Origin: Bacillota bacterium
GTDB taxonomy: Bacteria; Bacillota; SHA-98; Ch115
Assembly (NCBI GenBank): GCA_013178415.1
Contig: JABLXA010000024.1
Span: forward strand, 1-44,301
DNA: 44,301 nucleotides
Reading direction: 5' to 3'
The translations under genes were made by a program, and so were the position numbers. Below the pieces are notes generated by a model. It made no database searches, had not been told where the DNA came from, and saw only the letters and a program-made list of their open reading frames with translations. Position 1 is the stretch's first letter; the number at the start of each line of letters is the position of its first letter. Positions 6,526 to 15,671 of this stretch are shown here, piece after piece.

Positions 6526-7392
6526 TAGAATCCGGCCAGGTGCCACTAGCCCGCCAGACGGACGAGCCGCACGATAATATACAGCCTCTTGGTTCAGCGC
6601 GATTTCTGGTATGGCCCCGAATAGTGTTTGTCTAGCCAAGCCTTCGTCGAATAGATGTTGCGCCCATTTGGGTTTAATAGGGACGATAAACGTAGGTATA
6701 TCTGCATCAGTGATCTTTGCAGGCCACAATAAATGCTCGATCTGTGTAGCAGTTTGAGGGTCCATGGTTGCCTCATGTATGCCAAGAGTATTTATTAGAC
6801 GGGTGAAACATTCTTGCTCGAGTCCATACATTTGAACCAGACTGGCTAGGCGCTCAGAGAGCCGTGCAGCAGTCTCCGCAACTGCTAGATTCACCTTTAT
6901 CCATTCCTTATTAGCCTGAACAAAACCGCCTTCACGAAGGGCGGCTACTATGACATCGCTGCTATAGTGGTCACAAATTTTTATTAAAACTCGCCTTTCC
7001 CTCGATGAGAGCGTCACTGCTTTGGAGATTAAATGTCGCGCTATGGTTCCCTCTAAAGGCCCCGGTCGAATTCGAATTACCGGAATTTCTAATCCATATT
7101 TGTTTCCTTTATCAAATACAACCAACGCGACCGGTTCCCGCTGTTCATTGAAAGCAATAAGACAAGCAAATCTCTGCGGACAAGCAAGAAAACGACGCAT
7201 CTGCTGGGAAAAATCAGACTTCCTTTCCCTTTTATTCGCACAGCGGAAGACATCCAACATTGCCCTTTCTTGCCCGCTGCAAACACGGCCTATATGAAAA
7301 TATGAATCTGATCCACAAGAAAGAGGCCAGCAACGTCGCCGGGCCTTGTCGGTTTTGAGAGAGATACATAAGTTACAGTGTTGGTGCGGCAT
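6526..7392 (-). pseudogene. Acetyltransferase-like (GNAT-type) protein, C-terminus lost
   Basis: A frame of about 288 residues. The first part contains a Cys-rich head (HCNLC...CWPLSC) and a GNAT-like region with PQRFACLIAFNEQREPVALV and CDHYSSDVIVAALREGGFVQ. A distal conserved-looking block reads FIVPIKPKWAQHLFDEGLAR, QTLFGAIPEIALNQEAVYYR and APGRIL. After RIL at about 6526 the frame gives only SSGGPPA and stops at 6502, at the junction with the integrase. I recognise the distal block as belonging to uncharacterised proteins with further C-terminal sequence, hence truncated. Family call tentative; no good ribosome site is seen. Confidence 0.5.
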
Positions 7393-7475
7393 ATATATCC
7401 AGGGCCCTTGAGGGCCTGCTTACCACAGGAATCTATAGCGCGACCTTTGCGCCATTGACTACTAATATTGCCACC

Positions 7476-7709
7476 TCAGTTTTCCTCCCATTCCACTATG
7501 TTCGAACCCAACTGTAATAAAGTCTCCTTTATCTTACTATCCAATGTAATACGATCAAGACCATTTATGGCTTCCGCCTTGATCTCAATGATGATCTCTG
7601 GATCAGATCCTAGTACTTTTAGTGGGCGAATGACACCAGTGACTATCTGCGAGAGTTTATCCCAAGGGATGCCCGTGCCAAGTGTTGCCGTATCTCTCGT
7701 TAGGCTTTC
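7476..7709 (-). pseudogene. C-terminal fragment of an unidentified large protein (possibly DUF499-type ATPase)
   Basis: The minus frame is open from about 7709 to TGA at 7476-7478 and gives LGTGIPWDKLSQIVTGVIRP, then a segment with EIIIEIKAEAINGLDRITLD and SKIKETLLQLGSNIVEWEEN. It reads like the end of a genuine protein, and resembles the C-termini of DUF499-type AAA proteins from defence islands, but this is recalled similarity only. A TAG precedes it and the group II intron remnant begins immediately to the right, so the front is missing. It lies upstream of the acetyltransferase-like gene. Confidence 0.4.
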
Positions 7710-7755
7710 CTAAACCTCAAGGGAGGAAAGTCATCATCCTTATCCGGCGAGGAAT

Positions 7756-8145
7756 ATGAGGGAGTATATGCAGGAGGGATACACCTGGGTAGTGGACCTG
7801 GACATAGAGAAATTCTTTGACCGGGTCAATCATGACATACTCATGGCTCAGGTGGCCCGGAGGGTCAAGGATAAGTGGAAAAGGATTCGCACTCGGTATA
7901 GAGAGTTGCGGCGGCTTGGACAGCCAGAATGGAAGGTTCATGAGGTTGCCGACGCGCGCAAAAGGGCCATGGCGCATGGCTAATGGTCCTCTCAACAGCA
8001 TCCTGACGCTGGCCTGCTGGCAGAGTCAGGGGCTAATTGACCTTGTCGTTCATTACCGGGAAATCCGTAAGCAATGGCGAATGGCCGGATGCGCGACCGC
8101 ATGTCCGATGAGGTGAGGGGGCGAAACGCCCCCCTCTTACTTGAT
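7756..8145 (+). pseudogene. Group II intron remnant with internally deleted LtrA-type reverse transcriptase
   Basis: The frame from 7756 gives YTWVVDLDIEKFFDRVNHDI and VARRVKDK, the RT domain block with the first catalytic Asp. It jumps directly to WKRIRTRYRELRRLGQPEWK, part of the maturase C-terminus, so the YADD-bearing part (roughly 250 residues) is gone. A frame change near 7960 then gives ANGPLNSILTLACWQSQGLI to TAG/TGA around 8117. GGGGGCGAAACGCCCCC at about 8115-8131 followed by TCTTACTTGAT matches intron domain VI and its 3' end near 8145. The 5' intron part is missing. Confidence 0.7.
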
Positions 8146-8185
8146 GATTCGAGTGATGATGTGCTGGCTCAGTGACCGCAGATTT

Positions 8186-9710
8186 TCATTTCGCTACTGT
8201 GATGAAAATCGGATTGGAGTAGAACCAGAGATCAGCGTACGCCTCAGCGCTTCCATTGAGTCCAAGGTTAGCCGCAAGGTCATCTATAAGTGGGTTACCA
8301 TCAGCATCTGTCTCATTGGGAACACCTACGCCCAGGTTGGTACCACGCAGCCGTATGTACTGATCTTTTTGGACGTTTGGAATCTCGAATGCTATGGTGT
8401 TAAACCCATCAGGATCGGTCGACCAGTCCTTGCTTGTAAACCGCTGTAGCACCCTGGTACTCTCATTGGTATCACTGTTGTACCGTGGGTCATCCGGGTA
8501 GATCTTGCCGGTTACGTCACCAATGATGAGATCCACATGACCACAACCGGCTTGTCACCATTATTGTTCGCGGCAGGGCTCCTGAAACGAATGACGACCT
8601 TAACAGTCGAACCTTTCTCGACCATGAGGTCCCCGCCCATCGTGGCCTTGCTCTTACCATCAGAAGCCGTAAAATCGAGGGCGTTGATAAGGTCTCCATG
8701 GACCACGAATGCATTTCCAGACCTCATGCCATCTATTATGGAGCGCGGGCTCCGGTCTTTAACGTAGACATAGGTCTTAGTATACTCACCAGGATAGAAA
8801 TCCCCACCATCAGTGCTATGGAAATCCGAGTTCGCGAATATCCAGAACCTGCGCTTCTCACCGAGTAGGCTATCCCAGAGCCCTCCCACCCGGCTACCAT
8901 GTAGTCTGCCCCGCCATAGGTGCGGGCACGGTAGGTATTATCTCCGAGATTACTTCCGTAACCGCCCCTTGCATCCTCCTTCTGGTGCCCGGGCAACCCT
9001 TCGAAACCGAAACACACTGTCGGCGCTGCGTTATTGAAGTCGCGGATATCGGCAGCCGAGTACTTGAGAACGCGGGAAGGGTGATTTATCAGGAAATAAC
9101 TGGTGTCAGCGTAATTCTCCTGGAGGTAAGCAGCGCCTGCCACGGCATCCGCATGTGTGACATTCCGCTTGACAAGGCCTTCCCTTGCGCGGCTTGTATC
9201 CTTATCTCCGGCATCGAACATATATTCAAAGTCACTTATCGCAGTCGGGACATCTTCGACAATGGCAACACTTGCGTGTTCATGGGAGGGAACGTTCCAT
9301 TCAAGACCCTGGATGAGGGTTTTGTTCGAGTATCGAGACTGCAGAGATTGAAGCAACGGATACGAATAATCGCGGAGCGACTGCCAGCGCCACATAAGAA
9401 GACGCCCATTTTTATCCTTAACTGGATTACCGATAATATAGGGTGCTGGAGTGACGTTTTCCCAGTATGCGCCTTCGGGGTTACGCGCGAAGGCTCCTCC
9501 ATGCTCCGAATTGGCCATCCAGTCCAGTCCGAACGTGTCAAATGCATGACCTACTACATCCGCCTGAGTGTGGCTTCCGTCCGTAAGGAAAGTGTGGGTA
9601 TGGAAGTCTCCTGTGATCCATTCACCGGCAAACGCATAGAGACTACCTACGGCTACCATGAGCGCGGTCAATATCAACACAACGCTCATTCTGAATGATG
9701 ACCTGTACAC
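8186..9710 (-). pseudogene. CehA/McbA-family PHP metallohydrolase, secreted, two single-base frameshifts
   Basis: GTG at 9710 follows AAAGGAG. A signal peptide (MSVVLILTALMVAVGSLYAF, cleavage near AFA-GE) precedes WITGDFHTHTFLTDGSH, the PHP metal motif of CehA/McbA-type phosphoesterases. Later come NHPSRVL and, in another frame, FANSDFHSTDGG with further metal ligands. The frame slips at a G run (8889-8891) and again near 8537-8541. Both are repaired by adding one base, giving continuous VAGVGGLWDS and VVVxVDLIIGDVTGK. The whole would be about 508 residues ending SNPIFITVAK. The gene is otherwise complete, so the slips may be recent mutations or sequencing errors. The substrate is unknown. 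Confidence 0.7.
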
Positions 9711-9889
9711 TGAATACCAGCTCCTTTCAGGGAAGAATTGTTCTGTAGAGGAACATAAAGGATGAACGTTAAGAGAACATATCAGTGGAGTAAACATCCC
9801 GTGAACGAATCATAACCCGAGCCACGGGAGGCATCCATCCCACGGGGACATAGATGCTATCACTGTGTCCCGGGACCAGGAATTCCGCG

Positions 9890-10006
9890 ATGAAGCAGAT
9901 ATGGGATTATGCAAGTAAAGTATTCAATCTTGACCGATTCCTTCGTGAATACCATGACTCGAGGATAAACCCTCAGATTCCTTCCTCTGGAGGATCTGTG
10001 CTATAG
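9890..10006 (+). mobile_element. Transposase N-terminal scrap
   Basis: ATG at 9890 opens a 38-codon frame, MKQIWDYASKVFNLDRFLRE then YHDSRINPQIPSSGG, ending in TAG. The pattern (VFNxDxFL...xDSRxNPxIP) resembles the start of DDE transposases that open with a fixed distance to an S/T-rich helix. Nothing of the catalytic core follows. The rest of the 9711-10365 interval shows no supported gene. Recognition is by pattern only. Confidence 0.4.
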
Positions 10007-10365
10007 ACGGCACATAAACCCACTCGACCCAAAGACCGTCTAAGAAGGCTTTAGACTGGACGAAGGGGCATCATTCGTCGACGTGACCAAGTTCGTCGCG
10101 TCCACGCACTATCAACTCCTGGAACTGTGGTTGCTTCATTGGGTGTAGGAAGGCAGCACCTTAACAACGGAGTCAAAAGCCGTCATGTCGGGTATGCCGT
10201 CCTGCGGGGTAGCCATGGGTTAAGATTAGGAAATTTTGTCTAAATCTAAGAATATTTTAACGTCACCTTAACGCTTCCTTAATGGCCCCGTTTTATATTA
10301 ATACTGTCAGAGTGTATCTGGCAGGAACAACCAAGAATAGCAGCCTGCCTAGGGAGGTTGAAAAC

Positions 10366-11685
10366 GTGGCCACTATCTATGTGCTAGATAGCAACGTCCT
10401 TTTAAGCGACCCCCAGGCCATCCATGCTTTTCCCGGGGCCGAGGTGGTCATCCCCGGCGTGGTCATCGAGGAAATCGACGCCAAAAAGTACGGCCTCGAC
10501 GGTACTGCCTACAACGCCCGCCAGGTGGCTCGCCAGCTGGATCTCTACCGTGCCGCCGGAAGTTTGAAGGAAACGGTACCCCTGGATAACGGCGGTACCC
10601 TGCGGGTTGAATTGAATCACCGCTCCCTGGATTGCCTGCGGGATCACTTCCCGGAAATCAACAACGACAACCGCCTGCTGGCCGTAGCTTTAAACCTGCA
10701 GCAGGAGGCCCGGCAGCAAGATCCCCCCGGGCAGGTGGTCCTGGTCTCCCAGGATGCCATCGTCCGCATCAAAGCCGACGCCCTGGGCCTGGCGGCCGAG
10801 GATTACCAGGCCCAGGATAATAAAATCATCCCCGACAGTTACACCGGTTACGAGGAGGTGGAGGTTGAACCCGGCCTTATAGACCGGTTTTATTGTTACC
10901 GGGAACTGCCCGCCGCGGAACTGCCCCTGGAACTGCAACCGAACCAGTATATCATCCTGAAAAGTTATGGCTCCCCCCAGTCAGCCATTGCCCGCTATAA
11001 TCATGAACGCAGCCTGCTCCTCCCCCTAGCCCCGGCCGGCAATAGCATCTGGGGCATAAGCCCGCGCAACGTCCAGCAAAAAATGGCCCTGGACCTCCTC
11101 CTGGACAGGAATATCCCCCTGGTCACCATCACCGGCCGGGCTGGTACCGGCAAAACCCTCCTGGCCCTGGCCGCCGGCCTCCACCTCACCCAGGAAGAAG
11201 CCGCCTACCAGAAATTACTCATCGCCCGCCCGGTGATCCCCCTGGGACGGGATATAGGTTACCTGCCGGGAACCAAGGAAGAAAAGCTGCGCCCCTGGAT
11301 GCAGCCCATCTTCGACAACCTGGAATTCCTCTTCGCCAAGCGCAAAGGTACCCTGGAGGAGGTCCTGGCGGGGTTAAAAAACGTACAGGTGGAAGCCCTG
11401 ACCTACATCCGCGGCCGCACCCTGCCCGGGCAGTACATCATCATCGACGAAGCCCAGAATTTAACCCGACATGAAGTCAAAACAGTCATCTCCCGGGTTG
11501 GGGAGGGTAGCAAAATTGTCCTCCTAGGCGATCCGGAGCAGATCGACCACCCCTACCTGGATGCTGCCAGCAATGGCCTCGCCTATACCGTAGGAAAATT
11601 TAAAAGCCAGCCCTTAGCCGGCCATATAACCCTGGTCAAGGGAGAACGCTCTCCCCTGGCCCGCCTGGCTGCAGCCATCCTCTAA
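10366..11685 (+). CDS. PIN-PhoH family ATPase (PhoH2/YlaK type)
   Basis: GTG at 10366 is preceded by GGGAGGTTG at proper spacing; an ATG at 10282 is less likely. The N-terminal PIN domain (residues 1-140) shows YVLDSNVLLSDP, VVIPGVVIEEID and an NDNRLLAVALNL block with the acidic residues of PIN ribonucleases. The C-terminal PhoH ATPase has GRAGTGKTLLALAAG (Walker A), the IIIDEAQNLT Walker B and GDPEQIDHP. Known members act as RNA helicase/ribonucleases. The length, about 439 residues, matches full-length YlaK relatives. Codons are more GC-rich than the neighbours (many CTGG, GCC). Just after its stop a foreign HD-GYP fragment begins. Confidence 0.9.
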   Translation: MATIYVLDSNVLLSDPQAIHAFPGAEVVIPGVVIEEIDAKKYGLDGTAYNARQVARQLDLYRAAGSLKETVPLDNGGTLRVELNHRSLDCLRDHFPEINNDNRLLAVALNLQQEARQQDPPGQVVLVSQDAIVRIKADALGLAAEDYQAQDNKIIPDSYTGYEEVEVEPGLIDRFYCYRELPAAELPLELQPNQYIILKSYGSPQSAIARYNHERSLLLPLAPAGNSIWGISPRNVQQKMALDLLLDRNIPLVTITGRAGTGKTLLALAAGLHLTQEEAAYQKLLIARPVIPLGRDIGYLPGTKEEKLRPWMQPIFDNLEFLFAKRKGTLEEVLAGLKNVQVEALTYIRGRTLPGQYIIIDEAQNLTRHEVKTVISRVGEGSKIVLLGDPEQIDHPYLDAASNGLAYTVGKFKSQPLAGHITLVKGERSPLARLAAAIL

Positions 11686-11696
11686 CCTTCTGACTT

Positions 11697-12140
11697 TGAT
11701 GCCGACTTTCCCCACGTCGTGGGGTAAACCGGCCAGGTAAAGGGTGTCCTGGTAGTTCAGGGATAAACCTAAACCGGCTGCTATCCGGCGGGCATATTCG
11801 GCCACCCGGCGCGAGTGCTGGCCGGTATAACGGTCGCGCAACTGCAGAGCCTCCAGCAGAGCCGTCGTAGTTATATATAAATGGTGTTGCAATTGCTGCC
11901 GCTGCCAAACCAGGCGCCCTAAAAACTCTACGATCACCGGGTCCAAGAGATAAAAACTTGTTATCACCATGAGATTGACATAATCTTTGGCCCCTGGGGT
12001 GGAAAAAAATTAATGGGTTGATCAAGAAGCGCAGGCAACCCGCCGCCAAGGCGGTCACCAGGCCCTCCATCAGGGAATTCATTGCGGTTACGGTTACCGG
12101 AACGAGATAGAGGAAGTCCAGCATAATCTGGGCCGGCAGG
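11697..12140 (-). pseudogene. HD-GYP-type protein fragment with N-terminal membrane part
   Basis: Reading leftward, a hydrophobic segment (LDFLYLVPVTVTAMNSLMEG, LVTALAAGCLRFLINPLIFF) is followed in a shifted frame by FYLLDPVIVEFLGRL, a coiled stretch, then ALQLRDRYTGQHSRRVAEYA and LAGLPHDVGKVGI. The last is the HD motif of HD-GYP cyclic-di-GMP phosphodiesterases. Homology stops right after GKVGI at about 11697, so the GYP part is lost. The two frames meet at a run of seven A (12003-12009), a typical slippage site. Its right end abuts the oxidoreductase fragment at about 12140. Confidence 0.6.
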
Positions 12141-12305
12141 ATAGTCCTTCCGCCGCCAGGCTGTACAGAGTCCCCCTGGCTTGTCATGCCTTTCAAAGAT
12201 CTGGCTCTGGTACCCGTTCATCTGCGCGTAGCAGCCTGTAGCCAGGCCGGCGATAGCGGCTCCGATAATGATAAGTGATTGGCCATTCTTTATGCTCGCG
12301 TTGAT
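12141..12305 (-). pseudogene. FAD-dependent oxidoreductase (phytoene-desaturase-like), N-terminal stub
   Basis: The frame gives QSLIIIGAAIAGLATGCYAQ, MNGYQSQIFERHDKPGGLCT and AWRRKDY, the dinucleotide-binding and PGG motif of phytoene-desaturase-type flavoproteins. It breaks off at about 12141. A consensus AAGGAGG (12314-12320) stands eight bases before ATC (12303-12305) where ATG would be expected, so the start codon looks mutated. It is a stub of about 54 codons fused to the HD-GYP fragment. The same family occurs complete at 16399-18546, but this stub is not a close copy of it. Confidence 0.6.
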
Positions 12306-12356
12306 GGTGGTTTCCTCCTTCTGGAAATCACAAATTGGAGGCACTCCCCTTATTCC

Positions 12357-13667
12357 TTATTTATTTGAGACGGCCGTTACCCATAATAAGGACGTAGCCC
12401 CCACCCATTTCGTCAGCAGGTCCTCCAGGGGCACAGGCCCCATGGCTTCGCTGTGCCAGGGCACGTTCAGCCTGTCCAAAACCAGCGCCTGCCCGCTTCC
12501 CAGGGTATACCATGCTTCGCTCCCCGCGGACCCCTGGCCGACCTCATCGATAAGTTCTTCGGCACCCCAGCGGATGCCCGTGCGTGACTGCCCCGCCCGG
12601 TACCCGTGGAAGGCGGGGTCGCTAAGCAAGGCCCCGGTGGGATGGTATCCTGGGGCCGAGCCAATCTGCCATGCCCGGATCTCAATATAGCGGGCCAACC
12701 CTTCGGTCCATTCCTGCAGGCACTCCAACTCAATAGCATAGGCTGCATCGGGACCCAGAATGTGCTCCATCCGTTGGCGCCGCGCGGCGCGCACCCGCAG
12801 AAACTCCCTGGCATAGCGGACTATGCTTTCCCGATCCGTAGCCTCGAGTGCCCTGGATAGCCATTTGCCCTCCTGGCGCTGCAGCTCCTGTACCTGCTGG
12901 TCTTTGTAAGCGCGCTTCAGTGGAACGTCGTCCTTTTCGTTTCCGTCGCTGTAATTCTCATGCATTTTCTGCATCCACAGGCGAAGCCGATCCCACTGGT
13001 AGACATGAAACGCCTCATGCACCAGGAACGTTACGTAAAGGTCGCTGGGAACCGACTCATCCGCGATCCGGGGACCCGCCACCGCCTGCAGCAGTCCTTC
13101 TTGTCCCGCGCTAAAATCGTGGACCTGCAATTCGCTGGCAAAACGACCTGAAAGCGAGGTCCGGCCCATGGCCACGGCCGCCATCTCCCACGCCGGAACG
13201 GTGAAGATCGCGGTGTCCGCTGCCTGGCGCAAAAAGTTCGGCCGCACAGGAAGCACAGTAGCCACATCGATGGTGATGACCGGCTTGTGCAGGTGCAACG
13301 CAGCCATGCCATTCACGACCAGCTTCTTCCCGGGCAGTTTTTCCTTCCCGGAATAGTTTACCAGGTAGTTCTGGCCTCCCTTCTTGATGATCAAAAACGC
13401 GATCTTCGAAGGATCGAAGTCCTTGAAGGTTGCCTCACCCACGGCGCGCCCCAGGCGCTGCGCCTCCTGCACATAGGCCGCATCCAGGGGAAGCAAATTC
13501 TGGCCCCCGGGCAGCCAATTCCAGGCCGCCACCAGGGCGAACCCCACGGCCAGGGCGCCTGCGATAGCTACGCGGGTTGCCCCGCTCATCCTGGCCAGGA
13601 CCATATGAACCGGCCTTGTCTTTTCCACACTCATCTTCAGTTCGATCCTCTTGTCGGTACCCCTCAT
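12357..13667 (-). CDS. Membrane-anchored HExxH (zincin-like) putative metallopeptidase
   Basis: A 436-residue protein with one N-terminal membrane segment (about 31-50, TRVAIAGALAVGFALVAAWN), so the bulk lies outside. HEAFH at 217-221 fits the zinc motif HExxH, and QEWTEGLARYIE about 100 residues later supplies the glutamate expected of gluzincins. The ATG comes six bases after the permease stop, with GGAAAGGAAG as ribosome site. It is the last gene of the PadR-led seven-gene operon, directly after an ABC exporter pair, suggesting a role in processing or clearing the exported molecule. Residues encoded by 12508-12686 recur at 19377-19555. Family not firmly named; activity is inferred. Confidence 0.65.
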   Translation of the reverse strand: MRGTDKRIELKMSVEKTRPVHMVLARMSGATRVAIAGALAVGFALVAAWNWLPGGQNLLPLDAAYVQEAQRLGRAVGEATFKDFDPSKIAFLIIKKGGQNYLVNYSGKEKLPGKKLVVNGMAALHLHKPVITIDVATVLPVRPNFLRQAADTAIFTVPAWEMAAVAMGRTSLSGRFASELQVHDFSAGQEGLLQAVAGPRIADESVPSDLYVTFLVHEAFHVYQWDRLRLWMQKMHENYSDGNEKDDVPLKRAYKDQQVQELQRQEGKWLSRALEATDRESIVRYAREFLRVRAARRQRMEHILGPDAAYAIELECLQEWTEGLARYIEIRAWQIGSAPGYHPTGALLSDPAFHGYRAGQSRTGIRWGAEELIDEVGQGSAGSEAWYTLGSGQALVLDRLNVPWHSEAMGPVPLEDLLTKWVGATSLLWVTAVSNK

Positions 13668-13673
13668 CCGCCA

Positions 13674-14486
13674 TCACACTTCCTTTCCGTACAGGCTGAC
13701 GGCAGTGAGCAACACGCCGAAGTAAAGCCAGATGAGGGCGGACACGTAGACCTTTGCATCCAATAGTGCCCCAGGGGTGAAAAATTTGGCTGCTTCCGCC
13801 GCAATTTCGTTCACCGGTGGGAGGAACCAAAGGGCAAGGGAGCGCAGGGCCTCCCAAAAGGTGGTATTGGCTCCGCGTTGCAGCGTGCCAATAATCTTCA
13901 TCTGTAGCCCCAGATCGAGCACTCCCCGCAAGGCGCCGGCCACATACACACCGAGGCCCAGGAAGCCGGCCACCGCCCCGGGCAACCGGGCGGAAAGAAG
14001 CGTGGTCAGGCAAGCCGTGAACGCCACGTTGAGGCTCAGGGTTAAAAGCCCGGGCACCAGAGACACGAGGTAGTGTGCGCTGGCCCCTCTCGCGGCAAGG
14101 ACCAATACCAGCCCCAGCGACAGCAGCGCGTACAGGGCCCAGGCCGTAAGGATGTTCCCCAGGAGCAGCTCCAGCGCCACCTGCCAGCGCTCGACGGGCC
14201 GGACCAATAGCAGATGAATGGTCTTGCGTTCGAACTCCCGGGGAACCGTGTTCATGCTCAGCACTGCGGCCACCACGGCACTGAACAGCCCGATGATGGT
14301 GAAGCCAATCTGTACGGTGCCCAACAAACTCGCGATGAGGTTGACTGCCGGGCCGCCTCCCGCGCCTTGCTGCTGGACCGTACCACTCAGCAGCAAGGCG
14401 GCAACGGCCGCGATCCCAAGGAGTGCCAGCAGATACAGCACTTTGTTACGCAGATTTTCGCGCACCACGTTGGCCGCGATCCTCAT
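13674..14486 (-). CDS. ABC-2 type transporter permease
   Basis: A 270-residue polytopic protein with about six hydrophobic segments, starting MRIAANVVRENLRNKVLYLL, the usual opening of ABC-2 permeases (NatB/YhaP-like). Segments include FTIIGLFSAVVAAVLSMNTV followed by EFERKTIHLLLVRPVERWQV, the typical cytoplasmic elbow with ExxxxT and LxxPxxR. Its ATG overlaps the ATPase stop (ATGA), so the two are co-translated and form one transporter. The substrate cannot be told from sequence; exporters of this class move drugs, lipids, peptides or ions. Confidence 0.85.
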   Translation of the reverse strand: MRIAANVVRENLRNKVLYLLALLGIAAVAALLLSGTVQQQGAGGGPAVNLIASLLGTVQIGFTIIGLFSAVVAAVLSMNTVPREFERKTIHLLLVRPVERWQVALELLLGNILTAWALYALLSLGLVLVLAARGASAHYLVSLVPGLLTLSLNVAFTACLTTLLSARLPGAVAGFLGLGVYVAGALRGVLDLGLQMKIIGTLQRGANTTFWEALRSLALWFLPPVNEIAAEAAKFFTPGALLDAKVYVSALIWLYFGVLLTAVSLYGKEV

Positions 14487-15442
14487 TTCTCCTGCCCACC
14501 TTTGTGCATGATTTCCATATAGATGTCCTCCAGCGTCGCTTTCTTGCGCTTCAGCTGGTAGACTTGCGCATGGTGCTCCATCAGCACGCCTAGCAGTTTC
14601 GGCTCCTGACCGGGCTGGAGGTTTGCGACCGAAAGGCGCGGCTCATCGTAATGAACGCCCCAGCCCATCCGGCGTAGGGCGGCCAGGGCCTCATCCGAAA
14701 GTGCGCGCACTTCGACTTCTACCTCTTCCAGCGCGGGCATCTCACCGTCCAGCAGGCGGTCGGCCACGATCCTGCCGGCATTGATGACAATAACCCGGTC
14801 ACAGACTGTCTCGATGTCGCTCAGGATGTGGCTGCTCAACAGGATCGTCTTACCGCTTTGCTTCAGCTCCTGGATAACCTGGCGCATTTCCAGCCGGCCC
14901 TCCGGATCCAGGCCCGACGAGGGCTCGTCGAGGAATAGAATCTCGGGATCTCCCAGCAGGCTTTGAGCCACGGCGAGCCGCTGGACCATGCCTTTGGAGA
15001 AATGCCCCACTTTGCGGCGACGGGCCGCCTCCAGGCCTGTGGCGCGTAGCACCCGGTCAACGCTGGCACGCACGGATTTGATGCCCTGCAGGCCGGCGTA
15101 AAAGGCGAGGATCTCCTCGGCAGTTAAGAAGGGGTAAAAGTAGGGCGTTTCCGGGGAGTAGCCCATGCGCCGGCGGGCTTCTGCGGCGGCAGGCGTACTG
15201 TCGAACACCCGCACGACGCCCCGGGTAGGGCGCGTCAGACCCAGGCAAGCCTTGATAGTGGTGCTTTTTCCGGCCCCGTTAGGGCCTAACAGCCCCACCA
15301 CCTGTCCTTTGGGCACCAGAAAGCTAATGCCGCGGACGGCGACAACCTTTCCATAGGATTTCACCAGTCCGTCCACTTCCAGGACGGGTTCCCCTGCTTG
15401 CGGCACGATTTGGGCCGGATGGTTCAAGGTCAACACGTTCAC
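14483..15442 (-). CDS. ABC transporter ATP-binding protein
   Basis: A 319-residue ATPase with Walker A GLLGPNGAGKSTT, signature HFSKGMVQRLAVAQ, Walker B EILFLDEPSSGLDP and the switch His in LLSSHILSD. The C-terminal extension of about 80 residues (EVEVRALSDEALAALRRMGW and on) is the accessory domain seen in CcmA/NatA-type exporters. The start overlaps the stop of the 69-residue membrane gene and the end overlaps the permease, both by four bases. It powers the ABC-2 permease encoded next. Confidence 0.92.
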   Translation of the reverse strand: MNVLTLNHPAQIVPQAGEPVLEVDGLVKSYGKVVAVRGISFLVPKGQVVGLLGPNGAGKSTTIKACLGLTRPTRGVVRVFDSTPAAAEARRRMGYSPETPYFYPFLTAEEILAFYAGLQGIKSVRASVDRVLRATGLEAARRRKVGHFSKGMVQRLAVAQSLLGDPEILFLDEPSSGLDPEGRLEMRQVIQELKQSGKTILLSSHILSDIETVCDRVIVINAGRIVADRLLDGEMPALEEVEVEVRALSDEALAALRRMGWGVHYDEPRLSVANLQPGQEPKLLGVLMEHHAQVYQLKRKKATLEDIYMEIMHKGGQEK

Positions 15443-15648
15443 GGATCACCCCTTCCCGCCCGGTAGATCAGGTAGACGGCGGCAGCCAGAAAAGGCAGGG
15501 CGGGAACCCCGTCCAGGAGCAGGCCCGCCACCAGCGCAACCTCCATGGCCAGGAGCGGCAGGAAATACACCCACACCGGCAGGCCCGGTACCCTGATCAG
15601 GACATAATAGATGACAAAGAGAAAGACCAGTTTTCGATTGACAAACAC
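15439..15648 (-). CDS. Small membrane protein, 69 residues
   Basis: GTG at 15648, with AAAGGGG close upstream. The product is nearly all hydrophobic: LVFLFVIYYVLIRVPGLPVW, VYFLPLLAMEVALVAGLLLD and ALPFLAAAVYLIYRAG, about three membrane spans. It lies 23 bases after the TPR gene and overlaps the ABC ATPase, so it is almost certainly in the operon and may be a third subunit of the transporter. The family is not recognised. Confidence 0.6.
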   Translation of the reverse strand: MFVNRKLVFLFVIYYVLIRVPGLPVWVYFLPLLAMEVALVAGLLLDGVPALPFLAAAVYLIYRAGRGDP

Positions 15649-15671
15649 GCCCCTTTGACATGCTGAATTGA

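Noticed and set aside
8114..8132. GGGGGCGAAACGCCCCC as a rho-independent terminator
   Set aside because: Better explained as domain VI of the group II intron, with the following TCTTACTTGAT as intron end; no T run.
12357..13766. Large plus-strand frames opposite the HExxH and ABC genes
   Set aside because: Shadows of GC-rich minus-strand coding; no ribosome sites, and the minus strand has clear family motifs.
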